Positions 36,275-45,453 of a stretch of DNA of 64,000 nucleotides are shown piece by piece. A model generated the notes under the pieces. It saw only the letters and a list, made by a program, of their open reading frames with translations, searched no databases and was not told the DNA's origin. Made by a program: the position numbers and the translations under genes. The stretch comes from Ereboglobus luteus (GTDB lineage Bacteria; Verrucomicrobiota; Verrucomicrobiia; Opitutales; Opitutaceae), in the NCBI RefSeq assembly GCF_003096195.1, contig NZ_CP023004.1, positions 2,088,501 through 2,152,500 on the forward strand, given 5' to 3'. How positions within the stretch are numbered: the first letter of the stretch is position 1; the number at the start of each line of letters is the position of its first letter.

Positions 36275-37030
36275 TTATCCGTGACCGAACGTGATCACGA
36301 ACAGGTTTTCGCAACCCGCGCGGCGCAGCACCCGGGCGCAACTGTTGAGCGTGGAGCCGGTGGTGAACACGTCGTCAACAACCACGTATTTCTCGGCGGC
36401 ATCCACGCGCGCGCCGCGGACCAGCGAGAACGCGTCCTTCAGGTTCTTTCGCCGGGTGGCGCGATCGAGCGCGGTTTGTGAAACCGTGTCCACCACGCGC
36501 CGTAAAAGCATTTTCACGCGCGTTCCCGCCGCCTCGCCTCCCGCAGCGCGCGCAAGGCATTCCGCGACCAGTCGCCCCTGGTTGTAGCCGCGCTCGCGCT
36601 CCTTCCGGGGATGCAGCGGCACCGGCACGAGCGTCGCGCCGCGGGCGAGCTCCAGCACGCGCGGCGAGCGTCGCAAAATAGTCTCGATGTCGCGCAGCAC
36701 ATAACGCGCGCCATGATATTTCAGCTCGTGAATCAACGCTCTTGCCGCGCCGCGAAACAGCACCGCCGTGCGCCCCTCGTTGAACGCCGGCGCCAAATTC
36801 TCGCAATGCTCGCACATGCGCCCGCCCGCCAGCTCCCCGTAAAACGGATGTCCGCATGTCGAGCAACACGGCTCGCCGACAAACTCGATCCGCGACTCGC
36901 ACTTTGCGCAGACATGCCGAAATGTATCCAAGTTTTCACTACGTCCGACAATTCCGTCGCAGTGCGCGCATATCGGGGGAAACAGCGTCTCGCTTAATCC
37001 GCGCGCAAGATGTCCGGGGGTAAACGGCAT
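36275..37030 (-). CDS. comF: ComF-family phosphoribosyltransferase
   Basis: About 251 residues from MPFTPGHLARG (the frame is open to 37072). An N-terminal double zinc-ribbon with pairs CAHC, CAKC, CCSTC and CEHC, then the phosphoribosyltransferase domain with LVPVPLHPRKERERGYNQ and the PRPP loop VVVDDVFTTGSTLNSCARVL. ComF proteins act in natural DNA uptake or amidophosphoribosyl chemistry; no other competence genes are in view. Confidence 0.9.
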   Translation of the reverse strand: MPFTPGHLARGLSETLFPPICAHCDGIVGRSENLDTFRHVCAKCESRIEFVGEPCCSTCGHPFYGELAGGRMCEHCENLAPAFNEGRTAVLFRGAARALIHELKYHGARYVLRDIETILRRSPRVLELARGATLVPVPLHPRKERERGYNQGRLVAECLARAAGGEAAGTRVKMLLRRVVDTVSQTALDRATRRKNLKDAFSLVRGARVDAAEKYVVVDDVFTTGSTLNSCARVLRRAGCENLFVITFGHG

Positions 37031-37147
37031 GCCGCAAAGCACGCCACCAAACGACCCGGGCATCAAGCCCATTCAGGCCGGCGGATACTCGGTGTGTTTC
37101 AGCAAAGCCGCCGCGCCCCAAACGGTCATGCCATTTCTGGGGCTGCT

Positions 37148-37786
37148 TTATCTTTGCCGCAGTGCGCGGGCGAATGCCTCCAGTTTTGCCGTGTTTTTCA
37201 CGCCGGGCGAAATCTCAACGCCGCTGCTCACGTCGACAAAACGCGCGCCGCTTTTGTTCACGGCTTCGCCCGCGTTGTCGGGCGTCAAGTCGCCGGAGAG
37301 AATCCACAAATTGTCCGGATGCGTCTCGCGATGCCGCGCAAACTTCCGCCAGTCGCCGGAGTCGCGCGTGTTTTCATCCGCGCAAAATGGATCCAGCAGA
37401 AAACCGTCGGCAAGCGACAGCCATTCGCCGGGCACGTCCATTTCGGGAGGAAGCTCCGGCGCGAGCCACAGGTGCCGCGCGCCGACCGTGCGCGACCATT
37501 TTTCAATTTGCTCGAGCGGTGTCGTGTGGTTGAAGTGGATTTGCGCAAGTGAAAAACCGATCGCCAGCGCATGCCTCAACTCCTCCTTGCGGGGCTCCGT
37601 CATGACGGCGATTTTTTTCCTGTAGGGCAGGTGCGTGACAATGTTGTGATAAACCTCCAACGGCACGTGGCGCGGCGATTTTGGATTGAGGTCGAACCCG
37701 AGAAAATCCGCGCCGACCCGATCCGCCGCCTCCGCATCAATGAGTGACGTGATTCCGCAAACCTTCACCTGAATGCCGTTTATCAT
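37148..37786 (-). CDS. trpF: Phosphoribosylanthranilate isomerase
   Basis: 212 residues. Third-step enzyme of tryptophan synthesis after TrpE and TrpD. The TIM-barrel starts VKVCGITSLIDAEAADRVGA with the catalytic Cys, GFDLNPKSPRHVPL, and ends with ARFVDVSSGVEISPGVKN carrying the catalytic Asp and phosphate-binding loop. No other trp genes nearby. The start ATG is at 37786; the longer frame upstream is not coding-like. Followed by comF on the same strand. Confidence 0.88.
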   Translation of the reverse strand: MINGIQVKVCGITSLIDAEAADRVGADFLGFDLNPKSPRHVPLEVYHNIVTHLPYRKKIAVMTEPRKEELRHALAIGFSLAQIHFNHTTPLEQIEKWSRTVGARHLWLAPELPPEMDVPGEWLSLADGFLLDPFCADENTRDSGDWRKFARHRETHPDNLWILSGDLTPDNAGEAVNKSGARFVDVSSGVEISPGVKNTAKLEAFARALRQR

Positions 37787-37930
37787 GGGGAAACGGTAAC
37801 CGCGGGGCGCCAGAATTTCACGGATAAAATATGCGCCCCGGCGAAAATCATGCGGTGAAAAGGGCGATTTTCCATTTGCTCGACTCCAATCATAAACGCA
37901 TGTTTTCTTTCCGTAATTTCCCGCATCAAA

Positions 37931-39328
37931 ATGCACCAGCCAATTGACCAATACGCCGCCAAGCTGTCCGCCGACAAACGCGCATCCGTTTATGACGGCA
38001 CCAAGTCCGGCTACGACGCCCGGCTTCGCTCGCTCAACACTTCCTACCCAGCCCCTGATCATCTCCGCCTGCTTGCCGGCCGGATCAAGCAGCACACAAT
38101 CGAAAACCTCGACACCTACCTGCCGCAAGTCGAGGCGCGCCTGCGGACGAACGGCGTGAAAGTGCATTGGGCGGTTGACGGCGGCGAGGCGTGCGCGCAC
38201 GTGCATCGCATAATGGAGGCGCGCGGCGCGAAAAAAATGGTGAAGGCCAAGACGATGGTGAGCGAGGAAATCCACCTCGCCGACTATCTCGAAAAGCGCG
38301 GCATGGAATGCCTGGAAACCGACCTCGGCGAGTTCATCATCCAAATCGACCACGATCATCCGTCGCACATCGTCAAGCCGATCATCCACAAGAACCGGCG
38401 CGAAATCGCGACGTCGTTCGAGAAAAACGGACTCGGCTCCTACAACGACGATCCCGAGGTGATCACGGCGCGCGCGCGTCAGTTTTTGCGACACAAATAC
38501 CTGGCGGCCGACGTGGGTTTGTCGGGCGCCAATTTTGTCTCGGCGGAAAGCGGCCGCATCGTGCTTGTGACAAACGAGGGCAACTCGCGCTTTTCGATTG
38601 CCGCGACAAAGGTTCACATCGCGCTTGTGGGCATTGAAAAAATCGTGCCGCGCGACCGCGACCTCGGCGTGTTTCTAAACCTGCTCGCGCGCTCGGCGAC
38701 GGGACAGCAGCTCACCTCCTACACCGAATTCATCGGCGGCGCGCGCTCGGCGAACCAGCCCGACGGACCGGAGGAAATGCACGTCATCTTCGTTGACAAC
38801 GGGCGCGCTCGCGTGCTCGCGGACGACTGCCGCGCCATTCTCCGCTGCATTCGTTGCAGCGCGTGCCTGAACGTCTGCCCGGTTTACCGGCAGGCGAGCG
38901 GCCACGCTTACCGCGCCGTTTATCCGGGGCCGGTCGGTGCGGTGCTTTCGCCTTTGCTCGCTGGGGATGAGTTTCCCGAAATGGCCGACCTGCCAAAGGC
39001 GTCCTCGCTTTGCGGCGCGTGCAACGAGGTCTGCCCGGTCAACATACCAATACCCGATTTGCTGCTGCGACTGCGGGATCGCGGCAAGCGCGAGCACAGC
39101 AAAGTCGCCGCCGCCGACACGCCGCCGATGGGCGCGTTCGGCACGCTGGCGAATCATCCATCGCTTTGGAAAGCCGCCATGAAAACGGGAGGCCTGTCGG
39201 CACTGTATCCGACGTTCCTGATGCCGTCCTACGGAAAGGCGTGGGTGCGCACCCGCGGCATGCCCAAATGGCGCGGTGGAAAATTCCGCGCATGGATGAA
39301 AAATCGCAAACAACAAGCCTCGAAATAA
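37931..39328 (+). CDS. lutB: L-lactate utilisation iron-sulfur protein LutB
   Basis: 465 residues. Subunit of the LutABC L-lactate dehydrogenase complex. N-terminal LUD region, NEGNSRFSIAATKVHIALVG, then two [4Fe-4S] motifs CIRCSACLNVCPVYR and CGACNEVCPVNIPI, and a C-terminal basic end. lutC starts 11 bp after its stop. No lutA is present upstream; trpF on the other strand is there instead. Confidence 0.92.
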   Translation: MHQPIDQYAAKLSADKRASVYDGTKSGYDARLRSLNTSYPAPDHLRLLAGRIKQHTIENLDTYLPQVEARLRTNGVKVHWAVDGGEACAHVHRIMEARGAKKMVKAKTMVSEEIHLADYLEKRGMECLETDLGEFIIQIDHDHPSHIVKPIIHKNRREIATSFEKNGLGSYNDDPEVITARARQFLRHKYLAADVGLSGANFVSAESGRIVLVTNEGNSRFSIAATKVHIALVGIEKIVPRDRDLGVFLNLLARSATGQQLTSYTEFIGGARSANQPDGPEEMHVIFVDNGRARVLADDCRAILRCIRCSACLNVCPVYRQASGHAYRAVYPGPVGAVLSPLLAGDEFPEMADLPKASSLCGACNEVCPVNIPIPDLLLRLRDRGKREHSKVAAADTPPMGAFGTLANHPSLWKAAMKTGGLSALYPTFLMPSYGKAWVRTRGMPKWRGGKFRAWMKNRKQQASK

Positions 39329-39339
39329 CCCTTCCAGCC

Positions 39340-39960
39340 ATGACTGCTTCCCGTGATGCCATTTTAAAGCGCGTGAACGACGCGCTCGCGCCGCTCAAGG
39401 AGCGCGCGCCGTATCCAGAATTTGCCGACGACGTGGCGGTAATGCCCGCGCTTGATCGCAATGGCGACTTGTGGGCAGCGTTTTGCGAGCGCGCAAAACT
39501 CGTGCACGGCACGCCCCTTTCGGGCAAGCCGGCGGTGCTCGCCGACTGGCTGCACGGGCAAAACCTGCATCACGGTTATTGCGACCCGGAATTGCTGCCG
39601 CTGTTCGGCGAGGCGCTGGCGGCGGCGGGCTGCGCGGTTGAGACGATATTTGATCGCGCGCGGGTCGATGAGTATCAGTTCGGCATCACGCGCGCGGAGG
39701 CCGCGATTGCGGAAACCGGCTCGCTGGTGCTGACGGACGCGACGACTTCGAGCCGACTCGCCGCGCTCGCGCCGTGGACGCATGTGGCGGTGCTGAAACG
39801 CGGGCAGATTTTTGCGGACGTGGCGGATGCCCTGAAAAAAATGCCCGCCGACCCGAACGTAATCTGGTGCACCGGTCCCTCGCGCACGGCCGATGTCGAG
39901 GGGATTTTAATCGAGGGTGTCCACGGCCCCGGCGTGCAAGTGGCGTTTCTGCTGGAGTGA
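39340..39960 (+). CDS. lutC: Lactate utilisation protein LutC
   Basis: 206 residues starting MTASRDAILKRVNDALAPLK, LUD domain. Motifs GITRAEAAIAETGSLVLTDA and CTGPSRTADVEGILIEGVHG are diagnostic of LutC/YkgG. Follows lutB in the same operon. It has no cofactor residues itself and probably assists complex assembly. Confidence 0.92.
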   Translation: MTASRDAILKRVNDALAPLKERAPYPEFADDVAVMPALDRNGDLWAAFCERAKLVHGTPLSGKPAVLADWLHGQNLHHGYCDPELLPLFGEALAAAGCAVETIFDRARVDEYQFGITRAEAAIAETGSLVLTDATTSSRLAALAPWTHVAVLKRGQIFADVADALKKMPADPNVIWCTGPSRTADVEGILIEGVHGPGVQVAFLLE

Positions 39961-39990
39961 TTTTTTTGCGGGGCGTCGCAAGCGGCGCGC

Positions 39991-41544
39991 CTACTTTTGC
40001 AGGACGTGATAGTTTGCCATTGAGATGCCGCTGAGCATGGCGCCGATGATGCCGAGGAAACCCTGGTCGGTGCCGCAGAGATACACGTTGTCCAACGCGG
40101 TGCGTCCCTGACGGTTTTTTACGGGCGAGCCGTAGATCGCGCCGGCGGCGTGCCCGGTGAACTTTGTGATTGTGAGCGGCGTGAACATGTCGGTTGCCAC
40201 GGTCGCGGCTTCGAGCGCGGCGGGCTGCGCGAGTGGCGGGAGGAATCGTTTTGCGCTCGCGGCGATGTCGTCGAACCAGCGTTGCTTGGCGGCGCGATAT
40301 TCACCGGGGCTGTCGGAAAGGTTTTTCCAAAGATCGTAGTTGGCGAGGCAGGTGCAGCGGAAAAGGCCCTCGGGGAGCTGTTGGTCGCCTGGGTAGGCGA
40401 AGTTGTTCGGAAAACAAATCACGCCGCTGCGGGTGTCCACTTGCGCATGTTCGGGGCGCTCGTAGTTGAAGCGCGGGGAGTCGTTGAAAAAAATGATCGT
40501 GTCGTCGCCCCAGCCGAAGTCGGCGGGTTGTCGATTGAGCACGGTGATGGTTTCGACGTAGCTCAAGCGTCCCGGAGGGACGGCGAATGCGATTCCGAGC
40601 GAAGCGACATGCCCGCCATGCGGAATGCGGATTTCGGAATTGTCGGACGCAAGCGGCTGGCCCAATGCCTGGGTGTTTTCCATTCCGCATTCCGCATTCC
40701 GTGTTCCGCATTTGATCAACGCCTCCGTCTCCACCGCGCCGATGCTGCTGAGGATGTGCGTGGCGGTGATCTCTTCGCCATTGTCGAGCACGAGCGCGGC
40801 GGCGCGGTTTTCACGGGGGATGATTTTTTTCACCCCGCACTTCATGCGTCGCTCGCCCCCGGCGGCGCGGTATTTTTCGAGAAGCACCCGGATGATCACG
40901 CGCACTCCGTCGAAGGGGCGTGCGAAACCCTCGAAGAAGAGCGCCTTGAACATGATCACAAACTGGCTCCACTCCATGTCGTGCTCCTGCGCGCTGCCGT
41001 AATACATGACGGGGCAGAAGAGCATGTCCTCGAGAAGCGGATCGGCGATGTGCCGGCGCACGATTTCGCGCGCGGAAACGGGTTTTGCGTCGAGCGACAC
41101 TTCGTTGTGCGCGCGGACGGCGGCGACAAGCGCGCGGAAGCCGTCGATTTGCGAGGGGAAGTTTTGAGCGACCTCGTTTTCGAAGACGGCAAAATCGTTT
41201 GTGAACCGGAGCGAAACCGAGCCGGCGGCGCCGCGCGGACCGAAGGTGACCCGCGATTGTTTTTGCTCGCAGAGGGCGAACTCGTCGCGGTCGATGCGGA
41301 GCTGGCGGAGGAGCTTGGTGAGCGGCGTGCCCTTGACTCCGGGGCGCACGTAATTGGTGACTGCGTGCAGTCCGACATCGTATTTGCGCCCGGCGATGGA
41401 GTAGAAGCCGTTGAGTCCGCCGGGGGCGTTGTGACGCTCGAAGATGCACACGCGCTTGCCAAAGTGCGCGAGGCGTATGCCGGCCGCGAGGCCGGACATG
41501 CCCGCGCCGATGATGGCGACGTCGTAATGTGTGTGCGTGCTCAC
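39991..41544 (-). CDS. FAD-dependent oxidoreductase, phytoene-desaturase-like
   Basis: 517 residues from a GTG (VSTHTHYDVAIIGAGMSGLA). The dinucleotide-binding motif is IIGAGMSGLAAGIRLAHFGK, then APGGLNGFYSIAGRKYDVGL (GG motif), and a C-terminal FAD motif YLCGTDQGFLGIIGAMLSGI. Resembles carotenoid desaturase/isomerase (CrtISO)-like or related all-trans-retinol saturase enzymes. Residues about 277-309 (KCGTRNAECGMENTQALGQP onward) are a heptamer-repeat insertion in frame and should be a surface loop if the protein is active. The substrate is unknown. Confidence 0.85.
   Translation of the reverse strand: MSTHTHYDVAIIGAGMSGLAAGIRLAHFGKRVCIFERHNAPGGLNGFYSIAGRKYDVGLHAVTNYVRPGVKGTPLTKLLRQLRIDRDEFALCEQKQSRVTFGPRGAAGSVSLRFTNDFAVFENEVAQNFPSQIDGFRALVAAVRAHNEVSLDAKPVSAREIVRRHIADPLLEDMLFCPVMYYGSAQEHDMEWSQFVIMFKALFFEGFARPFDGVRVIIRVLLEKYRAAGGERRMKCGVKKIIPRENRAAALVLDNGEEITATHILSSIGAVETEALIKCGTRNAECGMENTQALGQPLASDNSEIRIPHGGHVASLGIAFAVPPGRLSYVETITVLNRQPADFGWGDDTIIFFNDSPRFNYERPEHAQVDTRSGVICFPNNFAYPGDQQLPEGLFRCTCLANYDLWKNLSDSPGEYRAAKQRWFDDIAASAKRFLPPLAQPAALEAATVATDMFTPLTITKFTGHAAGAIYGSPVKNRQGRTALDNVYLCGTDQGFLGIIGAMLSGISMANYHVLQK
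40617..40713. repeat. Heptamer inverted pair inside a coding sequence
   Basis: Left arm 7-mers CATGCGG AATGCGG, ATTTCGG; right arm CATTCCG CATTCCG, TGTTCCG, CATTTGA. About 96 bp, so about 32 extra codons, with the host frame kept open through both arms and the centre. Confidence 0.75.
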
Positions 41545-41833
41545 TGTTCGAGATAAAATTTGAGCCCACAAAAACGAATCGCCCCGCAAACCGCCAGTCT
41601 GCTTTTGCGGAAACGTAGTATCGGAAACCGGCGGGACGGAACAGATGCAGGCGGTTCGCGCAACCCATTCGATTTTTGTAAATTCCGCGATAAACTCTGT
41701 CAGAAAATGACGTTTCACACCCGCCACCAAAGATGGCAAGCCGGTGAAATGCATGATGCAGATACCGATTGCCTCGTGTCGCCCAAAGTCTCCGGTCTTG
41801 CGCTTGGCTGACTGGAGCACCAGTTTCGCGTCA

Positions 41834-42460
41834 ATGAGTTTCGGCAGACGGGCACTTTCCTCGGGGGAGGCGGTTGTCGATCGCGTGTTGTGCGTGGTCG
41901 GCGCGGTGCTGTTTTCACAGGCGCCCGAGTTCATGCAGCAATACTTGCAACGGCTCGGGGGGCATCTCGACGAGGCCCGGCGCATGCTCGCTCAATACGA
42001 GGGGATCGCGAGGCAGGCGAATCTGTCGCTCGATGATTTTATCGCGCGCACGGGCGCAAATGCGGACACCGTGGTGGCGAGGCACGCGGAGGTCATGCGG
42101 GGCGTGGTTGATCGCGTGCAGGATTTGTCGGCGGCGCAGGCGGCGATTCAGGACGCGTCGATGTTCACGCGGCCGTTCGCATTTTTGCGTCATATCGACT
42201 GGGAGGTCGCCTCGAACACTTGGGCGATTTTTAAACCCGCCGTGCCGACGACTGGCGAGGGGCTGGCGTATGCGGTCGCGGGCATTGGCGTGATACTCGG
42301 GTTTTATTACGGTTGTATCCATTTTCCAATTACACGTTGCTGGCGCAGGCGCAAGGAGTGCAAGGCGGCGCAACTGGCGGCGGCGCAGCAAGCGCGGGCG
42401 GATGGCGATGAGGCTCAGGAGGCTCGCGACGACACCGGTCGGCTCGACGGGATTTTGTGA
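41834..42460 (+). CDS. DUF2937-family membrane protein
   Basis: 208 residues from MSFGRRALSSGEAVVDRVLC. One N-terminal helix (VLCVVGAVLFSQAPEFMQQY), a long amphipathic region with LQRLGGHLDEARRMLAQYEG, which is the DUF2937 signature, and a C-terminal helix GLAYAVAGIGVILGFYYGCI followed by a basic/Ala-rich tail. Probably an inner-membrane protein facing both sides. Function unknown. The frame is open upstream to 41744 but the signal-like start fits 41834. Confidence 0.72.
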   Translation: MSFGRRALSSGEAVVDRVLCVVGAVLFSQAPEFMQQYLQRLGGHLDEARRMLAQYEGIARQANLSLDDFIARTGANADTVVARHAEVMRGVVDRVQDLSAAQAAIQDASMFTRPFAFLRHIDWEVASNTWAIFKPAVPTTGEGLAYAVAGIGVILGFYYGCIHFPITRCWRRRKECKAAQLAAAQQARADGDEAQEARDDTGRLDGIL

Positions 42461-42495
42461 TGCCGGGAGCGTTGAGCGTTTCGAATGATAAACGC

Positions 42496-42524
42496 GGCGG
42501 CCTCGACGAGGCCGCCCTGCCTAC
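42496..42524 (-). repeat. GTAG-headed hairpin (REP-like)
   Basis: On the minus strand GTAGGCAG followed by GGCGGCCTCG-T-CGAGGCCGCC, a perfect 10-bp stem around one base. It lies between convergent genes, 33 bp downstream of the ltaE stop. The head matches the other GTAG elements but the stem differs. Confidence 0.55.
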
Positions 42525-42556
42525 GCGGCCACGCTATTTCTAAAAATGCCCCGGGT

Positions 42557-43672
42557 TCATGCCGGATCTGGGCTTTGCGTTTCCGCTGCCGCGCGCACGG
42601 CTTGGGTGAAGCGGTCGATATCCTCCTCGCGCGTGTCCCACGAGCACATGAGGCGGTAGCCGTTTGCGCCGATGAAATTGTAGAAGTGCCAGCCCTGTTG
42701 CTGGAGCCTGGCGGCGACGGGCGCGGGCATGTCGACAAAGAGTGCGTTTGCCTCCGGCTCGATGATTGGTGTGATGCCGGGGATTTCGCGCAGGGCGGCG
42801 GCGAGGCGCTTGGTCATCAGGTTTGCGTGCGCGGCGTTGCGCAGCCACGCGCCGTCCTTGAGCATGCCCACCCATTGCGCGCTGAGGAAGCGCATCTTGG
42901 AGGCGAGCTGTCCCGCCTGTTTGCAGCGGTAGTCGAATTCCTTCGCGAGTTGTGAGTCGAAAAACACGACGGCCTCGGTGGTGGTCATGCCGTTCTTGGT
43001 GCCGCCGAGGCAGAGCACGTCGACGCCGGCGCGCCAAGTGATGTCGGCGGGGGCGGCGCCGGTGCGGTATTCGAGCGCGGAGGCGGCGTTGGCAAAGCGC
43101 GCGCCGTCCATGTGGATGTGGAGTCCGTGGCGCTTGGTGATGGCGGTGAGCGCGCGGATTTCGTCGACAGTGTAAACGGTGCCCCATTCGGTGCTTTGAG
43201 TGAGCGAGAGCACGCGGGGTTTGGGGTAATGGATGTCGGTGCGCTTGTGGATGAGTTTTTCGACGGCCTCGGGCGTGAGTTTTCCCCGGGGGCCGCTGCC
43301 GACGAGGAGTTTGGTGCCGTTGGAGAAAAATTCGGGCGCGCCGCATTCGTCGGTTTCGACGTGCGCGTAATCGTGGCAGATCACGCTGTGGTAGCTCTGG
43401 CAGAGCGAGGCGAGGGCGAGCGAGTTTGCCGAGGTGCCGTTGAACACGAAGAACACCTCGGCGTCGGGTTTTTCAAAGACGCCGCGAATGAGGTCGCACG
43501 CCTGTTGCGTCCATGCGTCCGCGCCGTAGGAGGGCAGGCGTCCGGTGTTGGCCTCGGCGAGCGCGATCCACGCCTCGGGGCAGATGCCCGAGGTGTTGTC
43601 GCTGGCGAAGTGGTGGTCGTGGGTGATGCCGGCGTTGTTCAACGGGTCGCCGGGGTTGCGATTTTGTGACAT
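42557..43672 (-). CDS. ltaE: Low-specificity L-threonine aldolase
   Basis: 371 residues. PLP fold type I enzyme splitting threonine to glycine and acetaldehyde. FASDNTSGICPEAWIALAEA, the PLP-phosphate region FVFNGTSANSLALASLC, HMDGARFANAASAL (Asp that binds the pyridine N) and the Schiff-base Lys in VLCLGGTKNGMTTTEAVVFF. C-terminal WDTREEDIDRFTQAV. Same strand as the antiporter upstream. Confidence 0.93.
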   Translation of the reverse strand: MSQNRNPGDPLNNAGITHDHHFASDNTSGICPEAWIALAEANTGRLPSYGADAWTQQACDLIRGVFEKPDAEVFFVFNGTSANSLALASLCQSYHSVICHDYAHVETDECGAPEFFSNGTKLLVGSGPRGKLTPEAVEKLIHKRTDIHYPKPRVLSLTQSTEWGTVYTVDEIRALTAITKRHGLHIHMDGARFANAASALEYRTGAAPADITWRAGVDVLCLGGTKNGMTTTEAVVFFDSQLAKEFDYRCKQAGQLASKMRFLSAQWVGMLKDGAWLRNAAHANLMTKRLAAALREIPGITPIIEPEANALFVDMPAPVAARLQQQGWHFYNFIGANGYRLMCSWDTREEDIDRFTQAVRAAAETQSPDPA

Positions 43673-43689
43673 GGGTGGATGTGGTTAAC

Positions 43690-43742
43690 GACAAAGGCGC
43701 AAAGACGACAGGTTGCGAGGCCCGCGGGTTTGCGCCTTTGTC
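43690..43742. repeat. Inverted repeat in the antiporter-ltaE spacer
   Basis: GACAAAGGCGCAAA at 43690-43703 is the exact reverse complement of TTTGCGCCTTTGTC at 43729-43742. The words CAAAGGC GCAAAGA have 7-bp spacing, so it looks like a short heptamer element. There is no T-run, so it is not a standard terminator. Confidence 0.65.
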
Positions 43743-43776
43743 ATATGGGTGTTAAGTTTTTTTGCTCAATGCCGGG

Positions 43777-45147
43777 TTAGCGCAGGAAAACGAAGCCGCC
43801 GAGTATCAGGATGGGCAGGAGGATGGGCAGGCTGTATTTGAGGATGTAGCCGAAGAAGGTGGGCATTTTTACGCCGGAGCTTTCGGCGATGGACTTGACC
43901 ATGAAGTTGGGGCCGTTGCCGATGTAGGTCATGGCTCCGAAGAACACCGAGCCGAGGCTGACCGCGATCACGAGGTGCGGCTTGTGCTCGAGGAGCAGGT
44001 GCGTGGCGGCCTTGACGTTGTCGCCGACCGCGGCAAAGGCGGCGGGCTCGGCGGCGGCGGCGCTGGCCTTGGCGAGTTCGAAGAAGCTCGCGTAGGTGGG
44101 GGCGTTGTCGAGGACCGAGGAAAGCCCGCCGGTGGTGAAGTAATACTGCCAGGCGTGGACGAACCCGAAGCTCTCGCCGTGTTGCGAGAGATACATGAGC
44201 GCGGGCATCATGGTCATGAAGATGCCCGCGAACAGAAAGCCGACCTCCTTGATTGGGCCGAAGTTGAAGACGTTTTCCGCGTGGATTTTTTTCGGCGTGA
44301 TAACGTAGGAGAGCACCGCCGCGGCAATCATCACGATTTCGCCCACGAGGTAGTTCTCGGGGTTTTCCATGATGCCGAGGTTTCTCAGCCATGTGGGCAG
44401 GAACACGCCGCTGATGATCATGAGCAGGAAGGCCACGTTGAACATGCCGCTAAAGCGCCACTCGTCCCTCTGCTTGAGCTCGGCCTGCATCTCGGCGGGT
44501 ATTTTTTTGAAGTAGCGGCGGTCGACTATGTAGAAGACCAGCATGAGCAATCCGAGCGTGCACAGCCATTCGACAACCACCTGGCCGACGAGCCAGAAGA
44601 ACGGCACGCCGCGCAGAAAACCGAGAAACAGCGGTGGATCGCCAATCGGTGTGAGCGCGCCGCCGACGTTCGACACGATGAAAATGAAAAACACGATGTG
44701 ATAGGGATTGAGGCGGCGGTGGTTCATGCGCATCCACGGGCGGATGAGCACCATCGACGCGCCTGTGGTGCCGATGAAGTTCGACAGCAGCGCGGCGAAC
44801 GCCAGGAAGATGACATTTTCAAAGGGCGAGGACTCGCCATTCACATTGATGTGGATGCCGCCCGCGACGACGAACAGCGATCCGATCAGGCAGATGAACG
44901 AAAAATATTCATGCGCCGTGTGCACGACGCTGGTTCCGCCGTTTGGCATGAACGCCACGTAGTAGGCGGCGACCAGCAGCCCCAGGCCGATCGAGATGAC
45001 GGGGTAGTATTTTTCCCAAAACGCCTTGATGGCATGGGGCGTCAGGGGCATCACCGCGATGAGAAGCAGCAGGAGCGCGAATGGGGCAATGAGCCAAAGC
45101 GGGATTTCGACGCCGGCTGTTGATGAAGCAAAAAGTTCGACGATCAT
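43777..45147 (-). CDS. NhaD-type sodium/proton antiporter
   Basis: 456 residues with about eleven to twelve helices. Ion transporter superfamily: NGESSPFENVIFLAFAALLS, FIGTTGASMVLIRPWMRMN, IFIVSNVGGALTPIGDPPLF (the conserved NxGGxLTPIGDPPLF-type hairpin) and SLGSVFFGAMTYIGNGPNFM near the C-terminus. Probably exchanges Na+ for H+ at the inner membrane. The start is ATG 45147 (MIVELFASSTAG); the longer frame upstream is not supported. Confidence 0.88.
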   Translation of the reverse strand: MIVELFASSTAGVEIPLWLIAPFALLLLLIAVMPLTPHAIKAFWEKYYPVISIGLGLLVAAYYVAFMPNGGTSVVHTAHEYFSFICLIGSLFVVAGGIHINVNGESSPFENVIFLAFAALLSNFIGTTGASMVLIRPWMRMNHRRLNPYHIVFFIFIVSNVGGALTPIGDPPLFLGFLRGVPFFWLVGQVVVEWLCTLGLLMLVFYIVDRRYFKKIPAEMQAELKQRDEWRFSGMFNVAFLLMIISGVFLPTWLRNLGIMENPENYLVGEIVMIAAAVLSYVITPKKIHAENVFNFGPIKEVGFLFAGIFMTMMPALMYLSQHGESFGFVHAWQYYFTTGGLSSVLDNAPTYASFFELAKASAAAAEPAAFAAVGDNVKAATHLLLEHKPHLVIAVSLGSVFFGAMTYIGNGPNFMVKSIAESSGVKMPTFFGYILKYSLPILLPILILGGFVFLR

Positions 45148-45453
45148 GTTGGCAGTGTAATTAAAAAGAAGGATCAGTGCGAAATGCGCAGGCTGGGTCA
45201 AAGGTTTTCCAATACGGGGGCTGCATTCGGGAAATAGGCGCGGGCGGGGCGCTTTCAAAAATGCGCGTCCACGTCGTCGTCCGTATTGGGAAATGGCGAC
45301 GCGCCCCAAGGCGAAACAGCTTTTCGCATTGCCCTCATCAGTGTTTCTTCTAGCTGTCGCGTTCGCCGCGCAAGGCATGGCCGGCTCGAAATGGTTTTAC
45401 TCGGGGCAAAGTGACTGCCAGAACAGAAGGCCGCAACCCCTTCCCCTTTGAAA
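45148..45453. other. Divergent intergenic region
   Basis: 306 bp. Promoters for the antiporter and for the exported protein should be here. A 9-bp inverted repeat CCAATACGG (45209-45217) / CCGTATTGG (45281-45289) is the only structure I see. Confidence 0.4.
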
